A stretch of DNA of 25,216 nt. Source: UBA2450 sp045132035. GTDB taxonomy: Bacteria > Bacillota_I > Bacilli_A > RFN20 > CAG-826. Position 1 is the first letter of the stretch. Each line of letters starts with the position of its first letter. The stretch lies in assembly GCA_045132035.1 (NCBI GenBank), contig JBGURM010000022.1:1-25216 (forward strand). Direction: 5' to 3'. Under the pieces are notes generated by a model. The model had not been told where the DNA came from, ran no database searches, and saw only the letters and a list, made by a program, of their open reading frames with translations. Shown here piece after piece: positions 15,688-22,010 of this stretch. The translations under genes were made by a program, and so were the position numbers.

Positions 15688-16518
15688 ATGTCCAAAGCTG
15701 ATCAAATCTTTATTGAAAACATGAACGAAATCTTAAATAGTGGTTTTTCTGATGAGCATTTAAAAGTTAGACCACATTGGGAAGACGGCACCCCTGCTCA
15801 TACAATTAAGAAATTCTGTATTGTAAATAGATATAACTTGCAAGAAGAACTTCCAATATTGACTATTAGAAGAACTGCCTTTAAATCTTGTTTAGATGAA
15901 CTCCTTTGGATTTGGCAAAAAAAGAGCAATAATATTCACGATTTAAAATCTCATATTTGGGATTCTTGGGCTGATGAGACTGGCTCAATTGGAAAAGCCT
16001 ATGGCTATCAATTAGCAAAAAAGAGTATTTACCCTGAAGGTGAATTTGATCAAGTTGACCGTGTTTTATTTGATTTAAAACATAATCCTCAATCAAGGAG
16101 AATTATGACTAATATTTATAACTTCGATGATTTACATGAGATGAATCTTTATCCATGTGCTTATTCAATGACTTTTAATGTTACTGGCGACACACTTAAT
16201 GGAATACTCAATCAAAGAAGTAATGACATGTTAACTGCGAATAACTGGAATGTTCTCCAATATTCGTTATTACTTATCATGTTTGCTCAAGTATCAGGAC
16301 TTAAACCAGGAACATTAGTACACGTTATCGCTGATGCTCATATTTATGACCGTCATGTTGATATTGTTAAAGAAGTTATTGCTAAACCTCAACATAAAGC
16401 TCCTAAACTTTGGGTTGATCCAACAATTACTAATTTTTATGATTTCACAGTGGATAGTTTCAAACTTATCGACTATGAATATGAACCATTAGATAAGAAG
16501 ATTCCGGTGGCTATTTAA
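15688..16518 (+). CDS. thyA: Thymidylate synthase (ThyA)
   Basis: ThyA methylates dUMP to dTMP using methylene-tetrahydrofolate and releases dihydrofolate. Conserved features are DGTPAHTIKK, the RTAFKSCLDELLWIWQ helix region, GKAYGYQL, and the catalytic Cys157 in YPCAYSMTF. The Arg/Ser nucleotide-phosphate site is QRSNDM, and a DAHIYDRHVD motif lies near the C-terminus. It resembles the B. subtilis ThyA type (279 aa) with PCxY rather than PCH at the active site. The usual GNPFN after QRSxDM is replaced by ANNWN. The ATG at 15688 is chosen because AGAGGTGA (15675-15682) is correctly placed; the in-frame GTG at 15679 lies within that SD. folA follows after 1 nt and recycles the dihydrofolate made here. 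Confidence 0.96.
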   Translation: MSKADQIFIENMNEILNSGFSDEHLKVRPHWEDGTPAHTIKKFCIVNRYNLQEELPILTIRRTAFKSCLDELLWIWQKKSNNIHDLKSHIWDSWADETGSIGKAYGYQLAKKSIYPEGEFDQVDRVLFDLKHNPQSRRIMTNIYNFDDLHEMNLYPCAYSMTFNVTGDTLNGILNQRSNDMLTANNWNVLQYSLLLIMFAQVSGLKPGTLVHVIADAHIYDRHVDIVKEVIAKPQHKAPKLWVDPTITNFYDFTVDSFKLIDYEYEPLDKKIPVAI

Positions 16519-16519
16519 G

Positions 16520-17029
16520 ATGATTATTTCAATATTAAGCGCTGATAAAAATTGGGGAATAGGAAAAAGAAATGGACTTCTTTTCTCTTTGCCAATTGAT
16601 ATGAAGTTTTTTAGAACAACAACTTTAAATCATGTTGTAGCAATGGGAGAAAACACATTATTATCATTTCCAAATTCTAAGCCTTTAAAGAATAGGACAC
16701 ACATTGTTTTAAGTGCAGATCCTACTCATAATTATGAAGGTGTGATTAATGTTCATTCCTTTCAAAATTTCTTAAAAACCATTAAAGAAACCGCCTCAAA
16801 CGAAGATGTCTATATCATTGGAGGAGCTTCAATTTATAACCAAATGGTTCCTTATGTTGATAAAGTTTTATTAACAAAAGTTGATGAAGATGGTGGAGCG
16901 GAAGTCTTCTTCCATAATCTTGATGAAGATGATAACTTTGAATGTGTTGAAGAAGGAGAAGTTATTAACGATAACGGTCACAATATTAGATTCACAACCT
17001 ATGTAAATAAAAATAAAGTTGAGATATAA
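16520..17029 (+). CDS. folA: Dihydrofolate reductase
   Basis: DHFR reduces dihydrofolate to tetrahydrofolate with NADPH, completing the thymidylate cycle with ThyA. The N-terminal ADKNWGIGKRNGLLFSLPID carries the WGIG loop and the catalytic Asp27. The cofactor region MGENTLLSFPNSKPLKNRTH corresponds to the usual MGRxTxxSxxxxPLPxR, with Glu in place of the common Arg. DVYIIGGASIYNQM is the second NADPH-binding motif. The length of 169 aa is typical. The gene begins one nt after thyA, with GGTGG about 9 nt upstream as a weak SD. A threonine tRNA begins 11 nt after the stop with no terminator in between. Confidence 0.95.
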   Translation: MIISILSADKNWGIGKRNGLLFSLPIDMKFFRTTTLNHVVAMGENTLLSFPNSKPLKNRTHIVLSADPTHNYEGVINVHSFQNFLKTIKETASNEDVYIIGGASIYNQMVPYVDKVLLTKVDEDGGAEVFFHNLDEDDNFECVEEGEVINDNGHNIRFTTYVNKNKVEI

Positions 17030-17040
17030 TATCTAAACTT

Positions 17041-17117
17041 GCTGGCTTAGCTCAATCTGGCAGAGCAACTGAATCGTAATCAGTAGGTTGTTGGTTCAAT
17101 TCCGATAGCCAGCACCA
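17041..17117 (+). tRNA. tRNA-Thr (anticodon CGT)
   Basis: Seventy-seven nt with encoded CCA. Acceptor GCTGGCT/AGCCAGC, D-stem GCTC/GAGC, anticodon stem ACTGA/TCAGT with loop ATCGTAA giving CGT at 17075-17077, and T-arm GTTGG-TTCAATT-CCGAT. It reads ACG. Its position behind folA and before a terminator suggests co-transcription with thyA-folA. Confidence 0.96.
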
Positions 17118-17129
17118 ATAGCAAATTGA

Positions 17130-17160
17130 CCCCATTTAGAAAGTGGGGTTTTTATTTTTT
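17130..17160 (+). terminator. Intrinsic terminator after tRNA-Thr
   Basis: CCCCATTT (17130-17137) / AAGTGGGG (17141-17148), 8 bp with one T-G pair and loop AGA, followed by TTTTTATTTTTT. Confidence 0.92.
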
Positions 17161-17169
17161 CAAAAATAC

Positions 17170-17198
17170 TTTACATTCTTCTATAAAATAGATATCAT
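17170..17198 (+). promoter_or_regulatory. Promoter of tRNA-Val
   Basis: TTTACA (17170-17175), a 17-bp spacer and TATCAT (17193-17198). The predicted start near 17205 falls within a perfect palindrome. Confidence 0.75.
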
Positions 17199-17199
17199 A

Positions 17200-17213
17200 T
17201 TTAAGCGCTTAAA
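17200..17213. repeat. Perfect 14-bp palindrome at the tRNA-Val transcription start
   Basis: TTTAAGCGCTTAAA equals its own reverse complement and begins 1 bp after the -10 box, covering the expected start site. Possible repressor operator; no cognate regulator is known. Confidence 0.6.
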
Positions 17214-17245
17214 GGAAATTCAGTTCCAGAAGCGTCCAGCAATTT

Positions 17246-17321
17246 GGGTATTTAGCTCAGCTGGGAGAGCATCTGTTTGACGTACAGAAGGTCGGCGGTT
17301 CGATCCCGTCAGTACCCACCA
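17246..17321 (+). tRNA. tRNA-Val (anticodon GAC)
   Basis: Seventy-six nt with encoded CCA. Acceptor GGGTATT/AGTACCC with one T-G pair, D-stem GCTC/GAGC, anticodon stem TCTGT/ACAGA with loop TTGACGT giving GAC at 17279-17281. It reads GTC and GTT. It has its own promoter and is followed by a terminator. Confidence 0.96.
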
Positions 17322-17333
17322 AATTGATTTATT

Positions 17334-17360
17334 ACCTAGCGTTGTCTAGGTTTTATTTTT
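17334..17360 (+). terminator. Intrinsic terminator after tRNA-Val
   Basis: ACCTAG (17334-17339) / CTAGGT (17346-17351) with a 6-nt loop, followed by TTTATTTTT. The tRNA-Gly gene begins only 8 nt after the T-run. Confidence 0.8.
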
Positions 17361-17368
17361 AAGAAAAT

Positions 17369-17442
17369 GCATCTGTGGTTCAATGGTAGAACGTTAGCTT
17401 CCCAAGCTGAATACGCGGGTTCGATTCCCGTCAGGTGCTCCA
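17369..17442 (+). tRNA. tRNA-Gly (anticodon CCC)
   Basis: Seventy-four nt with encoded CCA and discriminator T. Acceptor GCATCTG/CAGGTGC, D-stem GTTC/GAAC, anticodon stem TTAGC/GCTGA with loop TTCCCAA giving CCC at 17401-17403, and T-arm GCGGG-TTCGATT-CCCGT. It reads GGG. No promoter of its own is evident. Confidence 0.95.
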
Positions 17443-17486
17443 AAAATTAACGTACCAATCTTAATGATTTATATATAAATATGATG

Positions 17487-17492
17487 TATAAT
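17487..17492 (+). promoter_or_regulatory. -10 box of the mgtC-like gene
   Basis: A perfect TATAAT lies 22 nt before the ATG, with SD AGAAGG (17501-17506) between. No convincing -35 is visible at 16-18 bp. Confidence 0.55.
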
Positions 17493-17514
17493 ATTTTATT
17501 AGAAGGTAGAAAAA

Positions 17515-18255
17515 ATGGTAACTATTGATCAAAAAATTGCTGAATATTTAAATAACTGGACGATTGATGGATGGCCAATTGGTAATTTTGTTTTGTGCTT
17601 CCTCGCTCTCGTCTTATGTGTTGTTCTTGTCGGTGTCGTTGGCATTGAAAGAGAATGGCGTGGACGTAGTGCTGGATTAAGGACTCACCTTCTAGTCGGT
17701 GTTGGTTCCGCAATTATTATGATGATTTCTATTTATGGATTCCCACAAATATTCCAAGATCATCGTGATGTCGCTCGTTTAGCGGCTCAAATTATTACTG
17801 GTGTTGGTTTCCTTGGCGCTGGTGCAATCATTCATAGAAACAACGGTATTAAAGGATTAACAACCGCTGGAACTATTTGGGTCTCAATGGCAATTGGTAT
17901 TGCTTGTGGATCTTTCAACTTTATTCTTGCTTTAATTGGAACCTTATTAATCTTTGTTGTCTTAACAGTCTTTAAAAAGGTTGAAGTTAAAATCGGTCAA
18001 AAGAATCCAACCATTGTCTTAGTTATTCCAGACGATAAACCTGCTCTTGAAGGAATCCTAGTGGTTTCTAAAGAATTTAATTGCCGTGTTACTGGAATTA
18101 GCACAACCTTAGTTAATGATTCTGTTTCTTCTAAAGCAATTGAAGTTACCTTCCAAGCAGTATTCGCTGAAGGTGGAGAAGACAAATTATCGGAATATCT
18201 TGCACAACTCGAAAAAGAGACTGGTGCAATAAATATTCACTTATTAAGTCACTAA
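17515..18255 (+). CDS. MgtC/SapB family membrane protein
   Basis: A 246-aa member of the MgtC/SapB family, membrane proteins linked to Mg limitation and virulence in Salmonella but of uncertain role in most Bacillota. The N-terminal membrane domain has several hydrophobic helices and the family motifs GIEREWRGRSAGLRTHLLVG, AAQIITGVGFLGAGAII and GLTTAGTIWVSMAIGIACG. After about residue 150 a soluble C-terminal domain follows (NPTIVLVIPDD to the end), resembling the ACT-like tail of longer MgtC proteins. SD AGAAGG lies 8 nt before the ATG. It is a single-gene unit between the tRNA-Gly and a strong terminator. No Mg-responsive leader is seen, as the 5' UTR would be only about 15 nt. Confidence 0.92.
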   Translation: MVTIDQKIAEYLNNWTIDGWPIGNFVLCFLALVLCVVLVGVVGIEREWRGRSAGLRTHLLVGVGSAIIMMISIYGFPQIFQDHRDVARLAAQIITGVGFLGAGAIIHRNNGIKGLTTAGTIWVSMAIGIACGSFNFILALIGTLLIFVVLTVFKKVEVKIGQKNPTIVLVIPDDKPALEGILVVSKEFNCRVTGISTTLVNDSVSSKAIEVTFQAVFAEGGEDKLSEYLAQLEKETGAINIHLLSH

Positions 18256-18263
18256 TTAAAAAT

Positions 18264-18300
18264 AACAAGGTAAAAATATTTGACGATACCTTGTTTTTTT
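18264..18300 (+). terminator. Intrinsic terminator after the mgtC-like gene
   Basis: A 9-bp stem AACAAGGTA (18264-18272) / TACCTTGTT (18287-18295) with a 14-nt loop, followed by T5. Confidence 0.88.
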
Positions 18301-18301
18301 G

Positions 18302-18329
18302 TTGCATTATTTTCTATTTGTAATAGAAT
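18302..18329 (+). promoter_or_regulatory. Promoter of the DUF1295 gene
   Basis: TTGCAT (18302-18307), a 16-bp spacer and TAGAAT (18324-18329). It starts right after the preceding terminator and 24 nt before the ATG. Confidence 0.65.
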
Positions 18330-18353
18330 ATTCGAGTTATTGGAGATTGAAGT

Positions 18354-19343
18354 ATGAAAAAATATTTAGGAACAGTTCTCACCTCAATTATCGTTATCAC
18401 AGGCGTCGTCCTTGGATTTATATTAGGTGGACCTCAATTAACAGATTTACAAAAAGACACTCTTATTATCTTAGCAATTATGTGTGGTAGTAGTGCTCTA
18501 TATTGCTTTGTCGTTGGAGAACTTAGTAGAAACAATTCTCAAATGGACAAGTTATGGAGTATTCTCCCAATTGCCTATACTTGGGTTATCGCCGCTAAAA
18601 GCGGAATGGAACCAAGAGTAGTTATCTATTCTATTTTAGTTACTATTTGGGGAGTTAGACTCACCATCAACTTTGCAAGAAAAGGCGCATATCAATTAAA
18701 ATTCTGGGCTGGAGAAGAAGATTATCGTTGGCAAGTCTTACGTCAAAATAAGTATTTAAAAAATAAATTTGCGTGGGCAGCATTTGACTTATTCTTTATC
18801 TCAATTTATCAAAATGCCTTAGTTCTTGCGATTTGTTTACCAGCTTTAGTGTGTATGGGATCCGTTGAACCACTTGGTTTATGGGACTACGCTGCAACAG
18901 CGTTAACATTTGGATTCATCCTTCTTGAAACCGCTGCTGATGAACAACAAATGTTCTTCCACACTCAAAAAAGACAACTTTTAGCAGAAGGAAAGAAATT
19001 AGAAGAATTACCAGAACCATTTAATAAAGGATTCAATACTTATGGTTTATGGGCGCATGCTAGACATCCAAACTATTTTGCGGAACAAGCAATTTGGATC
19101 TGCTTATATCTATTCGCTATTGGAGCGGGAGTGACAACTAATGTTGTCTTTAACTGGACTTTAGTAGGACCACTCGTGCTTGTATTGCTCTTCTTAGGCA
19201 GCTCTGCCTTTGGTGAAAGTGTTTCTAGTAGCAAATATCCAGAATATAAATATTATCTTGCAACCGTTTCTAAATATGTTCCTCTTTGGAAATATAATCC
19301 AGAGAAAGCCGAACAAAAAGTTAGAAGCGCTGAAGCAGAATAA
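18354..19343 (+). CDS. DUF1295 / steroid 5-alpha-reductase-like membrane protein
   Basis: A 329-aa polytopic membrane protein. The C-terminal part holds the DUF1295 pattern shared with steroid 5-alpha-reductase and isoprenylcysteine methyltransferase-type proteins: GLWAHARHPNYFAEQAIW (about residues 231-248), then a conserved Glu in SSAFGES and KYPEYKYYLATVSKYVPLW at the end. Earlier there is DKLWSILPIAYTW and WGVRLTINFARKG, also typical of DUF1295. Reductase or methyltransferase activity on a lipid is possible, but the substrate is unknown. GGAG about 10 nt upstream serves as SD. It is a monocistronic unit with its own promoter and terminator. The family call is firm and the function open. 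Confidence 0.87.
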   Translation: MKKYLGTVLTSIIVITGVVLGFILGGPQLTDLQKDTLIILAIMCGSSALYCFVVGELSRNNSQMDKLWSILPIAYTWVIAAKSGMEPRVVIYSILVTIWGVRLTINFARKGAYQLKFWAGEEDYRWQVLRQNKYLKNKFAWAAFDLFFISIYQNALVLAICLPALVCMGSVEPLGLWDYAATALTFGFILLETAADEQQMFFHTQKRQLLAEGKKLEELPEPFNKGFNTYGLWAHARHPNYFAEQAIWICLYLFAIGAGVTTNVVFNWTLVGPLVLVLLFLGSSAFGESVSSSKYPEYKYYLATVSKYVPLWKYNPEKAEQKVRSAEAE

Positions 19344-19365
19344 AAGAGCCAAAGGCTCTTTTTTT
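19343..19365. terminator. Terminator between convergent genes
   Basis: AAAGAGCC (19343-19350) / GGCTCTTT (19354-19361), 8 bp, loop AAA, then TTTT on the plus strand. The left flank AAAA gives a shorter T-run for the minus-strand gene, so it may serve both. Confidence 0.9.
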
Positions 19366-19371
19366 CGTAAA

Positions 19372-19677
19372 TTAAAAAATAATGAAGAAATAAATAACAA
19401 TAATCAATCCAGTGTGGATAATAAGGCCTAACAAATTAATAGCGGTGAAATACCAATGTTCACCTTTGGTTTTATGTCTAAAAATGAGCATAGCAGGATA
19501 GCCGCCAAAAGCACCTCCAATAAACGATAACGTTAAGAGAGTTGCCTCTTTTGTACGATATTTACCTTTTTCAGCTTTCTTTTTATCTGCTCCATAAGCG
19601 ATAAAAGTGATAAATGATAAAAGTATTAAATACGCTCCATAGGCTAATAAAACTATTTCTTTTGTACTAAATGGCAT
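19372..19677 (-). CDS. DUF1294 family small membrane protein
   Basis: A 101-aa protein with three or four hydrophobic segments. It shows the DUF1294 features: a first helix ending in TFIAYGADKKKAEKGKYRTKE, then LTLSFIGGAFGGYPAMLIFRHKT, and a final membrane helix. The cytosolic loop with DKxxA and R-x-K/P-E and the following FRHKT are the conserved parts; the function of the family is unknown. The frame continues upstream to a TTG, but I start at the ATG at 19677 because GAGGA (19686-19690, read on the minus strand) is then at a normal 8-nt spacing. It is divergent from the ECF S-component gene and convergent with the DUF1295 gene. Confidence 0.85.
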   Translation of the reverse strand: MPFSTKEIVLLAYGAYLILLSFITFIAYGADKKKAEKGKYRTKEATLLTLSFIGGAFGGYPAMLIFRHKTKGEHWYFTAINLLGLIIHTGLIIVIYFFIIF

Positions 19678-19703
19678 AGTAGTGTTCCTCAATTTCGATA
19701 AAC

Positions 19704-19709
19704 ATTATA
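19704..19709 (-). promoter_or_regulatory. -10 box of the DUF1294 gene
   Basis: TATAAT on the minus strand, 26 nt before the ATG. The -35 region is poor. Confidence 0.5.
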
Positions 19710-19728
19710 CACATTAAATGAAAAAAAT

Positions 19729-19750
19729 CATATTTGATTAAGCAAATATG
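19729..19750. repeat. Inverted repeat between divergent promoters
   Basis: CATATTTG (19729-19736) and its exact reverse complement CAAATATG (19743-19750) are separated by 6 bp. The pair lies just upstream of the ECF gene -10, where a regulator could affect both directions. Confidence 0.55.
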
Positions 19751-19767
19751 TTGTATACTACCAACAT
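19748..19767 (+). promoter_or_regulatory. -10 region of the ECF S-component gene inside a second inverted repeat
   Basis: TTG followed by TATACT (19754-19759), flanked by ATGTTG (19748-19753) and CAACAT (19762-19767). The ATG at 19774 is 14 nt past the -10, implying a leader of about 8 nt with no SD. Confidence 0.5.
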
Positions 19768-19773
19768 AGTTGT

Positions 19774-20352
19774 ATGAAAAGAACGATTAGTAGAATTTGT
19801 GGAGATGGAATGTTACTAGCAATATATATTGTATTGTCTACTTTAACTGTTAAATTAACACCAAATTTACAAATTACTTTTACTGGCGTAGCAATTATTA
19901 TGGCTTCGGTATTATATGGTTTACCTGATGCATTATTAGTTGCTTTATTAGGTAGTTTTGTTGCTCAATTAAGAAGTGCGTATGGACTAACTATAACCAC
20001 TCCAATATGGATGATTCCTCCACTTTTAAGAGCATTGGTTTTTGGTTTAGCGTATGACTTGTTCTTAAAGAAAGGTATTAGACTTGAAGAAAAGAGAATA
20101 CTATTTGTTGTATTTGTGATTGCTTCTGGCTTAGTGACTACGCTAGCAAATACTGGCGCAATTTTCTTAGATGCATATATATTTGAATATCCAGTAGCGA
20201 TGGCGGTAATTGAAAGTGTAATGAGATTTGTTTCATCAATTGCCTCGTCGGTATTCATGGGATTAATCACTTTGCCTATTATCTATGCATTAAAACACGC
20301 GAATCTAATTCATGATCGCGTTAAAAAATTAGAACAAAAACAAGAGCAATAA
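19774..20352 (+). CDS. ECF transporter S component (vitamin-type, substrate unassigned)
   Basis: A 192-aa membrane protein with about six hydrophobic helices, the size and layout of the substrate-binding S subunit of energy-coupling-factor importers. The first helix LLAIYIVLSTLTVKLTP, followed by QITFTGVAIIMASVLYGLPDALLVALLGSFVAQL, is the typical S-component start with a short amphipathic loop and a Gly-rich second half. The end is a charged Lys/Glu/Gln cytosolic tail. No EcfA or EcfT genes are nearby, as expected for group II S units that share one energising module. Folate is a possible substrate given thyA-folA about 3 kb upstream and a loose FolT-like pattern, but this is weak. There is no SD, and the predicted leader is very short. 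A bidirectional terminator follows. Confidence 0.78.
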   Translation: MKRTISRICGDGMLLAIYIVLSTLTVKLTPNLQITFTGVAIIMASVLYGLPDALLVALLGSFVAQLRSAYGLTITTPIWMIPPLLRALVFGLAYDLFLKKGIRLEEKRILFVVFVIASGLVTTLANTGAIFLDAYIFEYPVAMAVIESVMRFVSSIASSVFMGLITLPIIYALKHANLIHDRVKKLEQKQEQ

Positions 20353-20364
20353 CGCTCTTGTTTT
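20338..20364. terminator. Bidirectional terminator between convergent genes
   Basis: A 10-bp perfect stem AAACAAGAGC (20338-20347) / GCTCTTGTTT (20354-20363) with a 6-nt loop. T-rich flanks occur on both strands. The stop codon of the ECF gene lies in the loop, and the minus-strand gene ends 12 nt away. Confidence 0.9.
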
Positions 20365-20375
20365 AATACTATGTA

Positions 20376-21026
20376 TTAATTTGAATATTTTCTTTTTACT
20401 TTGTCTTTGATTATTTGAATTTCTTCATCATCTTCAATTAAAGATAAGGCATCAATATCTTCCTCATATTTGAAGTAATCGCTATTATCAGCGTTTGGAT
20501 TTTTATTTTTAGAAAGTAGGAATGCTTCTGAGCCGTAGTGGTAGTAGACATTTCCGTAATAGTAGTAGTTTTGTTCTTTGTTATTATTATCGACTAGAAT
20601 GAACTTTCTACCTTTTTCAGAAGTAGTTAATCGGTCATAGAAAGATGAGTTATCTTCTGGGATTTCTTCCTCTTTCTCTTCTTCGAACCCTTCCTCATCA
20701 TCCTCTTCTTCCGCTGAGGCGGATTCTTTTTCTACTTCCTTAGTCAATTCTTCAATCATTCTGTCGATCATATCATCGTCAGTAACAGGTTTTAAAACAG
20801 TTTGTTCAATGTTCTGTAATTCTTCGAAGGTATATATCTTAATTCGACGCATTGCTTCCTCAATAACTTTTAGGTTCTCCGTTGAATTGCTCTTATCGGT
20901 GAGTAATGCACCTAAAAATCTATCAAGTGATGAACGCGTTCTTTTTTCATCGCTAGTAATAAAAAGATTAACAGTACTAACGATTAGTTCTCTGACTTGG
21001 TCTTCAAACGAATTGGTATTATTCAT
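20376..21026 (-). CDS. Hypothetical protein with acidic and Tyr-rich segments
   Basis: A 216-aa protein I do not recognise. The N-terminal part (about residues 1-85) is predicted helical, with no signal peptide or membrane segment. Residues about 107-127 are a very acidic run dominated by Glu and Asp. A Tyr-rich stretch follows at about 163-173 (NYYYYGNVYYHYG), and the C-terminus is mixed charged, ending KDKVKRKYSN. The N-terminus looks like a small folded domain and the middle like a disordered linker. AAGGA (minus strand) about 8 nt before the ATG supports the start. It is divergent from the Sel1-VirD4-ClpP operon across 68 bp, so shared regulation is plausible. No function is assigned. Confidence 0.72.
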   Translation of the reverse strand: MNNTNSFEDQVRELIVSTVNLFITSDEKRTRSSLDRFLGALLTDKSNSTENLKVIEEAMRRIKIYTFEELQNIEQTVLKPVTDDDMIDRMIEELTKEVEKESASAEEEDDEEGFEEEKEEEIPEDNSSFYDRLTTSEKGRKFILVDNNNKEQNYYYYGNVYYHYGSEAFLLSKNKNPNADNSDYFKYEEDIDALSLIEDDEEIQIIKDKVKRKYSN

Positions 21027-21036
21027 AGAATGGTCC

Positions 21037-21065
21037 TTAATATTATATTAATTATATGTTATCAT
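21037..21065. promoter_or_regulatory. Divergent promoter region with AT palindrome
   Basis: TTAATATTATATTAA (21037-21051) is a 7-bp inverted repeat about one central base and contains the minus-strand TATAAT (21042-21047). For the plus strand, TGTTATCAT (21057-21065) is an extended -10 (TATCAT 21060-21065) with a start near 21072. The minus-strand -10 is so close to the SD that its true start may differ. Confidence 0.5.
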
Positions 21066-21094
21066 AAATTCAACGCTATTAGAAGGAGCATATA

Positions 21095-22009
21095 ATGAGA
21101 GAAAAAGTATTTAGCAACTACTTTCCTTTTTATGAAATGGTAAAGTTGTCGTTGCTTTTAAGCAACAGAAAAGACGGTAAGCCAGACAAGGATATTCATA
21201 AAATAATTGAATTCATCGGAGAGGCTTATCAATTTGATTTTAACTTCATATTATTTTGTTTAACTAAGATTACTGACGAGCTATCAGCAATCAGTGTTGT
21301 TGATGATATTAACGCCTTTAAGAGTTTAAGTTCCACTAACAATGAAGCTCTTGGGGATTTCCCTGAACTACTTCAAATTAAGTGCGACGCTCTTAATGAG
21401 ATTATCGAAGAAACAACTAAATATGACACTAAGGTGAATAAGAATTGGTTTGATTATTCTTATTATCGCCAATATGACGCTCAAGCTAGATTTGCACAAT
21501 TAAAAGCAACTTCGACTGTCGGATATATCGCCGCTAATAAATTAGTGGGAATTATGCTAGCAACTGGAGTTGGCTGCGAAAAAGATCTTAAAGAAGCAAT
21601 TTTAAGATTTAAACAATGTGTATTTTGGGGAGATATCCCTTCTATTTTCTTACTAGCCTACGCTTTAGAGCTAGATGAGAATAAAGAACAAGCAATTATT
21701 TATCGTGAATTAGCCACTCTTGATAGTTATTTCTTGAAAGGAGTGACAGTCCTTCCTAAAAAAGAAGAAGGAAAGAGTCAAGCTGTCAAAGATTTATATG
21801 CTGAAATATCTTCTATCAAACATGATGTTATTTATCAATATAATATGAAAGACATCAACTACTCATTCGTGGAAGTAATGATGTCTACTGATATTAGTCA
21901 CCTTCAAAAACTCGAATATATCAATAACTTCTCAAACTATGAGTGGAAAGAAGTTACTAATAGTTCCAAGACCATTACCAAAATGGGTTTTAACTTAGGA
22001 GGAAAATAA
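21095..22009 (+). CDS. Sel1/TPR-like helical-repeat protein, first gene of the VirD4-ClpP operon
   Basis: A 304-aa protein, soluble and largely helical. The only recognisable part is a Sel1-like stretch at about residues 145-190: AANKLVGIMLATGVGCEKDLKEAILRFKQCVFWGDIPSIFLLAYAL. It matches the pattern G-x-G-V-x-x-D-x-x-x-A-x-x-x-(F/Y)-x-x-(A/C)-x-x-x-G-(D/N)-x-x-(A/S). Such repeats are protein-protein interaction scaffolds. The rest has no motif I know. The C-terminus ends KMGFNLGGK; MGF loosely resembles the [LIV]-G-[FL] ClpP-docking tripeptide, which is speculative. SD AGAAGGAG (21081-21088) is 6 nt before the ATG. The VirD4-like gene follows after 1 nt, so the two proteins are probably made together. 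An adaptor for the ATPase or the ClpP pair is one possibility. Confidence 0.7.
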   Translation: MREKVFSNYFPFYEMVKLSLLLSNRKDGKPDKDIHKIIEFIGEAYQFDFNFILFCLTKITDELSAISVVDDINAFKSLSSTNNEALGDFPELLQIKCDALNEIIEETTKYDTKVNKNWFDYSYYRQYDAQARFAQLKATSTVGYIAANKLVGIMLATGVGCEKDLKEAILRFKQCVFWGDIPSIFLLAYALELDENKEQAIIYRELATLDSYFLKGVTVLPKKEEGKSQAVKDLYAEISSIKHDVIYQYNMKDINYSFVEVMMSTDISHLQKLEYINNFSNYEWKEVTNSSKTITKMGFNLGGK

Positions 22010-22010
22010 A

